Of a DNA stretch of 30,188 bases, positions 23,985 through 30,188 are shown piece after piece. Origin of the DNA: Acidobacteriota bacterium (GTDB lineage Bacteria; Acidobacteriota; Terriglobia; Acidiferrales; UBA7541); NCBI GenBank assembly GCA_003224195.1, contig QHYP01000231.1, forward strand, positions 9,581 to 39,768. The letters run 5' to 3'. The first letter of the stretch is position 1. Each line of letters begins with the position of its first letter. The notes beneath the pieces were generated by a model that saw nothing but the letters and a program-made list of their open reading frames with translations, was not told the origin of the DNA and did no database searches. A program made the position numbers and the translations under genes.

Positions 23985-26900
23985 TCAGGCGTGCGCAACT
24001 TCTTTGGAAGGCTTTTGGCTCGGCGATTCGGATTCGACGCCCCGCCAGCCCACGGGACGGCCGCTCACGGCTTCTTTTACCGAGCGAAACAACACCACGT
24101 ACATCATTTGTCGGTAGTAAAACCGCTGCAGCAATACTGGAATCAGCAGGGACCACTCTTCCCCTTTTTCGAGCGCGAAAGCCATGACGCACGTGAGCAC
24201 GTCGATCATCAGAAAGCCGAGAAAAAAGACAACCGAGCGCTGGAGGTCGGCCAGCGTCCAGAGCTGCGGCAGGTGAAAAACATGGAGTTGCGCCAGACCC
24301 CACAGAAAGACAGAGCCGAAGAACATCAGATCGATGATCGGAGAAATGAGCGGAAGCAGAAGCTGGAAAATGAAAATGTTCGGGAGTGCGATCCAACCCA
24401 GGGCCCCGTAGCGCGGACGAAACAGAGTGTCGGCGTGCTTCCAGAAAGATTGCAGAGTGCCGAAAGTCCAGCGGAATCTTTGCCGGACGAGCGCCTCGCG
24501 CGTTTCCGGCGCCTCGGTCCACGCGACAGCTTCTTCGTCGTAGATGATGCGCCAGCCCAGTCGGCGAATCGCAATGGTGAGGTCGGCGTCTTCCGCTACG
24601 GTGTCCGCCGTGATGCCTCCGGCCGCCTCAATCGCCTTCCTGCGCCAAGCGCCAAGCGCGCCCGGTACAACGGTGATGCAATTCAGCAGATCAAAGGCGC
24701 GCTTTTCCATGTTCTGGCTCGTGACGTATTCGAGGGCCTGCCAGCGCGTCAACCAACGGGCGCGATTGCCGACCTTCACGTTGCCGGCGACGGCGCCAAC
24801 GCGGAGATCGGAAAAGTGGCGCAGGAGCTTGCGCACTGCGTCGGGCTCCACTTCCGTATCGGCGTCGATGGTGATCAAGATTTCCGTGTCTGCCTCCGAC
24901 ATGGCGCGATTCAGGGCGGCAGCCTTGCCGCGATTCGCTTGGTGAAGGATACGCACGCGCGGATCGCGGCCGAAATGTTCCTCGAGAAGCTCTGCGGTGC
25001 GGTCGGTGGAACCATCGTTCACGACGATGACGCGCAAGTCCGGAACCTCAGAGGCGAGCGCGGCCGTGACGGTCTCGACGATTACGTTCTCCTCGTTATG
25101 CGCGGGGATGAGAACAGTTACGGTTGGCGGTGGGTCTGAGAGAACGGCGCGATCCGGACGCAGCTTTTCGATGACCGCCAGAAGCCCGATAATCAGGGCG
25201 CGGCCACTGACGAGCATGATCCCGGCAATAAAAATGACGGACATGCCCAGGCTTATCCAGTGGTACATCGCGAAGATGAAGGCGTCCGCGCGCGCCTCGA
25301 GCCGCTCGCGAGGATCAAGTGTGGGCATTACCTCGGCGCGGGTTTTCTTGATAAGGTCCGCCACCGGGACAAGCTGGTAGCCGCGTGCACGAAGTTGATC
25401 AATGATCTGCGGCAGGGCAAGGACGGTTTGGCTGCGGTCCCCACCGCCGTCGTGCAGGAGGACAATGTTTCCTTTCGTTGCCTGGCGAAGCACGCCGTCT
25501 ACGATTTCGGAAGCTGGGACCTGCCGCCCGTTCGGTTGGCGCCAATCCTGCGGGTCGATGCGAGCGCCAACGAGCAGGTAGCCCATTTCCTGCGCGATGG
25601 GCAAGCGCTCGACTTCCTCGGCGTACTCTGGCTGATGGTCAATGCCATAAGGTGGACGGAATAGGGTGGACTTGACACCGAGCGTGCTTTCGATGAGGCG
25701 CTGGCTGAGGTTCAGCTCGATGCGCACCTGGGCGCGCGGGATTTCTTCGAACTGTGGATGGGTGTAGGTATGGTTCCCGATCTCGTGCCCTTCTTCATAT
25801 TCGCGCTTTAGGAGACCCGGGGAACGGCTTGCGGCGTCGCCGATGACGAAAAAGGCCGCAGGCGCCTTCTTCTCTCGGAGAATGTCGAGAATTTTGCGAG
25901 TCCAGCGCGGGTCCGGGCCATCGTCGAATGACAGAGCGATCTTGCCTTTTACCGCACCGATCTGCTCGATGTCGTACGAGAGAGGATACACGGTGTAAGA
26001 CTCGCTGGTAATAAGATCGGTGGCGGGATCGTACTGGAACGAGCGATGGCCTTGCTTCGGAGTGTCGGCGATACGCCAGATATCGCCATCCCCCTGCAGG
26101 ATGAGATCGGAACCGGGTGGCAGGTCGTCCAGTTTTGCACGCGCCGCGTCGTCGGGGCGCGTGGTGTCCCAGATCGGCCAGAGGGATGTGTCGGCCGAGC
26201 CGAGCCGCCACAGGGCTGTGCCCTGCACTCCGAAGCGTTCGCTGGCGCGCAATTGGTTGTAGGAAGTCACTGCATCCTGCATCCAGACCTCGTGCACGTT
26301 GTTGTTCTCGTCATAATAGGAGTAGTGGGGATTCAACGAGGCGGAATCGAATTCCACCTGCGCTTCGGATTCGGACGCGCGAAGCAGCGCTTCCTGAACG
26401 GTCAGGTTTTCCGCGGGCAACGGAGTTTTTTTCCGGGCCAGAGACCAGTCATAGGCGTAGTTCGCGATGGCCACGACGATCTTCGGGGCGGCCACCTTTT
26501 GCAGAATCCAGCGCAAGTTTTCGACAAACCAATCCTGCGCCGCGATCGCACCCGGGGCGCCGGTCTGCCAGTGTTGGTCGTAGTTCATCAAAATAATGGC
26601 GTCGCACTGTTTCCCGAAGAATGCGTAGTCGTAGGACTCGTCGTGGGCCGGAAGGGCGATCATCAGCTTCAGACCTTGGGCGTGAAGCGCGGGAGCGAGT
26701 TCGGCGATGAACTCACGGTAATGTTTCTGGCTGGCCTCCGGCACGTCTTCGAAATCGAGGACGATGCCCGCTTCCCGGGCGCGAACGGCAAACTGCGTGA
26801 GGTTCCAGGTCAGCCGATGGCGAGAATCAGGATTGGCGAGCAACCCGGCCAACTCTTTTGTCCGCCAGGTTGGGCCGTTGGAGTTGTTGACCAGGCCCAT

Positions 26901-27431
26901 CATCGGCAATTCAAAATTTGGCGAGACACCCTTCTGCTGCTTGAGCCATTGATGCAGTTTGTCTTGCTGGAGCAGGCTGAGAGCGGTGTCGGGCTCCACC
27001 TCGTAGCTCTGGTTGCGCTCGTAATCGATAACCGTGAGCCCGCCGTCGGGAGTGACGGCATGCAATTGCTCGGAGATCAACAAGTCAAGGTGCCGATAGT
27101 GCTCTTTCAACGAGGCGAAGCTCGTGGGGTCCCAACTTACATAAAACGCGGCGCGCAGCGGATCATAAGTTGCAGGCACTTGGCCGATCGCCGCCACGCG
27201 GCGCCGCCGCCCTTCCCTTATGGGTTTCGCGTGTGGTTTTGCAGGCACGGCGCGATAGGCGGGCCGCGTGTCCTTCAACAGTCCGCCTGGCAAATCGACC
27301 GTGGCCAATATGGTTATGAGAAAGTACGCCAGAAGCATAGTCAATGCGGCGCCGGACAGTTCCAGCACACGCCGCGTGCGCCGCCAGCGCACGCGCTCCG
27401 CGTCGTAGAAGATGGGTCCGCGCTCTTTCAT
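23985..27431 (-). CDS. GH18-like / NodB polysaccharide deacetylase / GT2 glycosyltransferase fusion
   Basis: The protein has 1148 residues from the ATG at 27431. Order: membrane helix (about 24-45); GH18-like barrel (about 90-440) with LDFEDVPE at 225-232, where D226 and E228 match the end of the DxxDxDxE active-site motif, and MNYDQHW at 282-288; NodB deacetylase (about 495-690) with FDDGPDP (D503, D504) and the metal His pair H554/H558 in NHTYTHP, then FRPPYG; membrane helices near 720-750; processive GT2 (about 770-990) with NDGSTD (D806), DADTE (856), EDAD (947-950) and QRFRW (984-988); and C-terminal helices. This is PgaB (deacetylase plus GH18) and PgaC-like synthase in one chain. Synthesis, deacetylation and trimming of a beta-linked GlcNAc polymer is the inferred role. 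It is a single-gene unit, divergent from the GT39 gene. Confidence 0.9.
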   Translation of the reverse strand: MKERGPIFYDAERVRWRRTRRVLELSGAALTMLLAYFLITILATVDLPGGLLKDTRPAYRAVPAKPHAKPIREGRRRRVAAIGQVPATYDPLRAAFYVSWDPTSFASLKEHYRHLDLLISEQLHAVTPDGGLTVIDYERNQSYEVEPDTALSLLQQDKLHQWLKQQKGVSPNFELPMMGLVNNSNGPTWRTKELAGLLANPDSRHRLTWNLTQFAVRAREAGIVLDFEDVPEASQKHYREFIAELAPALHAQGLKLMIALPAHDESYDYAFFGKQCDAIILMNYDQHWQTGAPGAIAAQDWFVENLRWILQKVAAPKIVVAIANYAYDWSLARKKTPLPAENLTVQEALLRASESEAQVEFDSASLNPHYSYYDENNNVHEVWMQDAVTSYNQLRASERFGVQGTALWRLGSADTSLWPIWDTTRPDDAARAKLDDLPPGSDLILQGDGDIWRIADTPKQGHRSFQYDPATDLITSESYTVYPLSYDIEQIGAVKGKIALSFDDGPDPRWTRKILDILREKKAPAAFFVIGDAASRSPGLLKREYEEGHEIGNHTYTHPQFEEIPRAQVRIELNLSQRLIESTLGVKSTLFRPPYGIDHQPEYAEEVERLPIAQEMGYLLVGARIDPQDWRQPNGRQVPASEIVDGVLRQATKGNIVLLHDGGGDRSQTVLALPQIIDQLRARGYQLVPVADLIKKTRAEVMPTLDPRERLEARADAFIFAMYHWISLGMSVIFIAGIMLVSGRALIIGLLAVIEKLRPDRAVLSDPPPTVTVLIPAHNEENVIVETVTAALASEVPDLRVIVVNDGSTDRTAELLEEHFGRDPRVRILHQANRGKAAALNRAMSEADTEILITIDADTEVEPDAVRKLLRHFSDLRVGAVAGNVKVGNRARWLTRWQALEYVTSQNMEKRAFDLLNCITVVPGALGAWRRKAIEAAGGITADTVAEDADLTIAIRRLGWRIIYDEEAVAWTEAPETREALVRQRFRWTFGTLQSFWKHADTLFRPRYGALGWIALPNIFIFQLLLPLISPIIDLMFFGSVFLWGLAQLHVFHLPQLWTLADLQRSVVFFLGFLMIDVLTCVMAFALEKGEEWSLLIPVLLQRFYYRQMMYVVLFRSVKEAVSGRPVGWRGVESESPSQKPSKEVAHA

Positions 27432-27441
27432 CGAAGCTTTC

Positions 27442-27470
27442 AAGCTAACGGCAAGACACAAGCGTGTCAA
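27442..27470 (-). promoter_or_regulatory. Possible promoter of the GH18/NodB/GT2 gene
   Basis: On the minus strand a perfect TTGACA (27470-27465) is followed after 17 bases by TAGCTT (27447-27442), a weak -10. Transcription would start near 27435, only a few bases before the ATG at 27431, so either the message is almost leaderless or the true -10 lies elsewhere. A small GACAC/GTGTC hairpin overlaps the -35 region. The spacing is good but the -10 match is poor. Confidence 0.35.
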
Positions 27471-27519
27471 TGATTCCGGAGGGCAGGCGCATCGCGTCGT
27501 GTAAGATGCGTGCCGGCCG

Positions 27520-28961
27520 ATGAGACGCCTCGTCGAAAATGCCTGGCTGGCGCTCACTGCGGGACTTGCCCTGCGGCTGTTCTTTGTTTTTCACTTCTCG
27601 TCCGCTTCGGACGACACCGCGGTCTACGAAGAGCTTGCGACAAACTGGCTGAAGCACGGCGTCTACGGTGTATTCACGAACGGCCGGCTTGTTCCAGCGG
27701 ACTTGCGTACGCCGGGCTACCCCGCGTTTCTCGCAGCGATTTATGCCCTCAGCGGCCGCAGCGGCGAAACTGCGCGCACCGGCGTGATGCTGGCGCAAGT
27801 GGCGGTCGATCTTCTCACCTGTCTTTTGATTGCATGCCTGGCTTTTCTGCTTGCGAGCGGAACTTACCGGCGGCGCCGAACTGTGGCCTGTCTAGCTTTA
27901 TGGCTGGCCGCGACGTGCCCGTTTATCGCGAACTACGCTGCTGTTCCGCTGACGGAAGTTATCGCGGCGTTTTTCACGGCGGTGGCGCTCCTTCTGCTGG
28001 CCGCGCTGATCCGTCTTCTCTGCGAGACGGATTTCGTGGCCGGCGGAGATACGCGCCTCATTCGAGCAGTCTTTGCCTTGCTGGGCCTTGGCGCAGCATT
28101 TTTCACCGGGGTTGGCGCGCTCTTTCGCCCGGAAACGCCTCTGCTGCTGATTGCGGCGTGGAGCGTTCTGGCATGGGTTCTGTGGCGGAAACGCTTGGCG
28201 ATGAGTTGGGTGCGCTCGGTGGTTTTGATGGGGTTGTGCGCAATGGGGTCACGTTGCACGAATTTCAACTGCTCACGCCGCCCTATGCGCAGCTTCCGGG
28301 CGAACTCGTACCGCGCGGGTTCATAGCGTGGGAGAAGACCTGGCTGTACCGATTTCGCGACGTGTATCTCGTTTCGTGGAAGCTGGATGGCGAGGCGATC
28401 GATCTCAAGGATATCCCGGATTACGCGTTCGACTCCGCGCGGGAGAGGCAGCGCGTCGGCGCGCTGCTCGAGCGCTACAACCAAACGCTGACGCTTTCGC
28501 CGGCGGAGGATGCGGCGTTCGAAGAAATCGCGCACGAGCGCACCGCGCGGCGTCCGTTTCGCACCTATTTGGAGATTCCTTTGTTCCGGGCGGCGACGAT
28601 GTGGTTTACACCGCGGATCGAACTGCTGCCCTATTCGGGAAAAGTATCTCCTCTGGCGCAGGCGTGGGAAGAGGATCCCCTCGATCTTTCGATGACGATT
28701 GGGTTTTTCCTGCTGAATTTGCTCTATGTTTTCCTGGCACTTTGGGGCGCAGCGTGTGTCTGGGGCGCGCAGCCGGAGCTTCGTGCGGTGGTTGCATTCC
28801 TCGCTCTGTTTGTGGTTTTGCGAACGGCGTTTCTCACCACCCTCGAGACACCCGAGCCGCGCTACGTCATTGTCTGCTTCCCCGTGATCCTCGCGCTGGC
28901 AGCGCAGGTTTGGCCGCAGCGCGAAACGGCTCGCTATCGTTCTTCGGGCGGTTCGGGATGA
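27520..28961 (+). CDS. GT39/ArnT-like membrane glycosyltransferase, frame broken near 28235
   Basis: The first frame (27520 to about 28235) begins LTAGLALRLFFVFHF, then ASDDTAVYEELATNWLKHGVYG and LRTPGYPAFLAAIYAL, the usual start of dolichyl-phosphate-mannose/undecaprenyl-linked sugar transferases with the acidic DD pair after helix 1. Multiple helices follow. After SVVLMGLCAMG this frame loses meaning and stops at 28326. The neighbouring frame takes over as VRNGVTLHEFQLLTPPYAQL, FIAWEKTWLYRFRDVYLVSW, then three more helices and LETPEPRYVIVCFPVILALAA, ending at 28961. Relatives normally read PWxxRN before this point, so about 15-25 bases seem lost. It is either a pseudogene or a sequence error. 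The product would move lipid-linked sugars on the periplasmic side; the acceptor is unknown. The 3' end overlaps the convergent CDF gene by 28 bases. Confidence 0.8.
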
Positions 28962-30188
28962 ATCGTCATGCGATAGACCTGGGGAAAGCGCTCCTTCACA
29001 CGGTCTTCGAGGGCGGCGGTCACGTCATGCACCTGCGTGATTGGCAAATCACTTTTCATGATGCAGTGGCAGGAAACGAGGATGTGATGTTCGGCTTGCC
29101 GCACCAGAACATCGTGGCAATTCACGAGTTCGTCGTACTCCGACGGCAGGGAATTCAAGAAAGCTTCGATAGCGCGAGCGAGCTGGCGCATCTCGCCGGC
29201 CCTGCCGTCCGTGCTGGCAATATGGCTTCCGAGCGGCTCGATGTGAATATTGACTTCGGCTTGCCCGCCGCGCAACTCGCGGATTCCGTTTTCGAGGTCG
29301 GTCGCCTGCCGATGCGCCTCGCGCAGACTGAGGTTTTCGTCCACCTCGAGATGTAGCTCGACGAAGAGGCGCCCGTCCTGCTGTTGCGCCGAGAGATCGT
29401 GGATGGCAAGTCCTTTGCGTTGGGCCAGCGCGCGGATCGCTTCGAAAAGGTGCTCGCCTTCCGGTGCGCGGGGTTCCACGTGCACCATGACGTCGGCGGG
29501 GACGATTGCGCCGATGCGCTGTTCAATGGCGTCGCTGAGCGCATGGACCTGCTCGAGGCTGGTGCTCCGGGGCACTGAGACGGTCACGTCCACGAAGTGA
29601 CGGTTGCCCGCGCGGCGCACGCGCACTCGTTCTGTCTCCAACACGCCCGCCGTGGCGCCGACTGCGTTGGCGATTTTTTGCTGCAGACCTGCGGGCGCTG
29701 CATCCAATAGCGCATCGAGCGTGCGGCGTCCCAGTTGGGAACCCACCCAGACAATCACGCCGGCGACAACCAGGGCGGCGATGGGGTCCGCGAAGGAAAG
29801 CCACGGCAGGTGGATCGCCTCCCCAACCCAGACGAGCACGATCCCGACTATGACGACCGATGTGCTCCAGACGTCGGTAGAGAAATGCAGCGCGTCGGCT
29901 TCAAGCGCTTCGCTCTTAAATTTTTCTGCCGCGCGAGTCAGCGCCCGTGCGCGCGTTAAGTCCACTACCAGCGCCAGGAACAGCACAACGATCGCCGTCA
30001 CGCTGGGAATAATGTGCACATGATGGAAAAACAGTCGCACAAACGCCTCAAAGATGATGTAGAGCGCGGTGAGCAGCAAAAGCCCGGTTTCGACGAAGGC
30101 CGAGAAATTTTCATACTTGCCGTGGCCGTATGGGTGTTTCTCATCCGCGGGCTCGTCCGAGAGGCGCACGGAGAGGTAAGTGATGATG
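28934..30188 (-). CDS. Cation diffusion facilitator transporter with three C-terminal ferredoxin-like domains (5' end cut)
   Basis: The frame stays open to the right edge, so the N-terminus and first helices, including the TM2 metal site, lie outside. The visible part starts with the family motif RLSDEPADEKHPYGHGKYE. Helices follow, including TM5 with the HFSTD metal site (HxxxD, as in Zn-type CDFs) and TM6. The cytoplasmic part is unusually long. After the standard dimerisation domain (ETERVRVRRAGNRHFVDVTV to DVMVHVEP), two further segments repeat its pattern: LSAQQQDGRLFVELHLEVDE to EVNIHIEPLG, and DVLVRQAEHHILVSCHCIMK to RMTIHPEPPEE. Export of Zn2+, Co2+, Fe2+ or Mn2+ by proton antiport is the family role; the ion is not predictable. 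Confidence 0.93.
   Translation of the reverse strand, partial: IITYLSVRLSDEPADEKHPYGHGKYENFSAFVETGLLLLTALYIIFEAFVRLFFHHVHIIPSVTAIVVLFLALVVDLTRARALTRAAEKFKSEALEADALHFSTDVWSTSVVIVGIVLVWVGEAIHLPWLSFADPIAALVVAGVIVWVGSQLGRRTLDALLDAAPAGLQQKIANAVGATAGVLETERVRVRRAGNRHFVDVTVSVPRSTSLEQVHALSDAIEQRIGAIVPADVMVHVEPRAPEGEHLFEAIRALAQRKGLAIHDLSAQQQDGRLFVELHLEVDENLSLREAHRQATDLENGIRELRGGQAEVNIHIEPLGSHIASTDGRAGEMRQLARAIEAFLNSLPSEYDELVNCHDVLVRQAEHHILVSCHCIMKSDLPITQVHDVTAALEDRVKERFPQVYRMTIHPEPPEER

Noticed and set aside
26046..27473. A 475-codon plus-strand open frame
   Set aside because: It lies fully opposite the GH18/NodB/GT2 gene, whose motifs are unmistakable, and its own translation shows no recognisable domain.
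27465..27519. Promoter for the GT39 gene (TAAGAT near 27500)
   Set aside because: The -10 match is partial and no -35 box is found at proper spacing; too weak to report as a feature.

Overview
The window looks like a chromosomal segment from a high-GC, Gram-negative heterotroph. My best guess is an acidobacterium of the Terriglobia type. This is inferred from the carboxypeptidase-like N-terminal domain on the TonB-dependent receptor, the hopanoid-type glycosyltransferase, the Sec/Tat-exported proteins and the general gene style; no marker gene here proves it. No rRNA, tRNA, CRISPR array, integrase or transposase was seen.

Layout. 1-6.7 kb: the 3' part of a GH20 beta-hexosaminidase; a two-gene signalling operon on the minus strand (PAS hybrid histidine kinase, then a receiver/PilZ-like regulator); a carbohydrate-binding-9-like protein; a crotonase-fold enzyme; a small outer-membrane beta-barrel. 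6.9-14.0 kb, the most coherent block: cobalamin riboswitch, btuF-btuC-btuD, a second cobalamin riboswitch, a btuB-like receptor, a PP-loop ATPase of the Dph6 family and a DUF6580-type membrane protein. Overlapping start and stop codons tie the genes into two B12-controlled units. 14.0-16.6 kb: gatB behind an extended -10 promoter, a HEMVH protein, and a Bcp-type peroxiredoxin whose peroxidatic cysteine codon is an in-frame TGA followed by a bacterial SECIS-like hairpin. This is a probable selenoprotein and the most striking single item in the window. 16.6-21 kb (minus strand): a glycine-zipper secreted protein; panB-DinB-panC; an HpnB-like glycosyltransferase. 21-23.8 kb (minus): an IorAB-like molybdenum hydroxylase with a Tat-type N-terminus. 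24-30.2 kb: a 1148-residue GH18/NodB-deacetylase/GT2 fusion resembling PgaB joined to PgaC; a frame-broken GT39-type membrane glycosyltransferase; and a cation diffusion facilitator with three tandem C-terminal domains, cut by the right edge.

Three genes (btuB-like, gatB, GT39) carry frame breaks that look like losses of one to a few tens of bases. At least gatB should be essential, so assembly or sequencing error must be considered, and the same caveat applies weakly to the TGA codon. Two 103-bp intergenic elements with related ends (10076-10178 and 20979-21081) look like copies of a small non-autonomous repeat.
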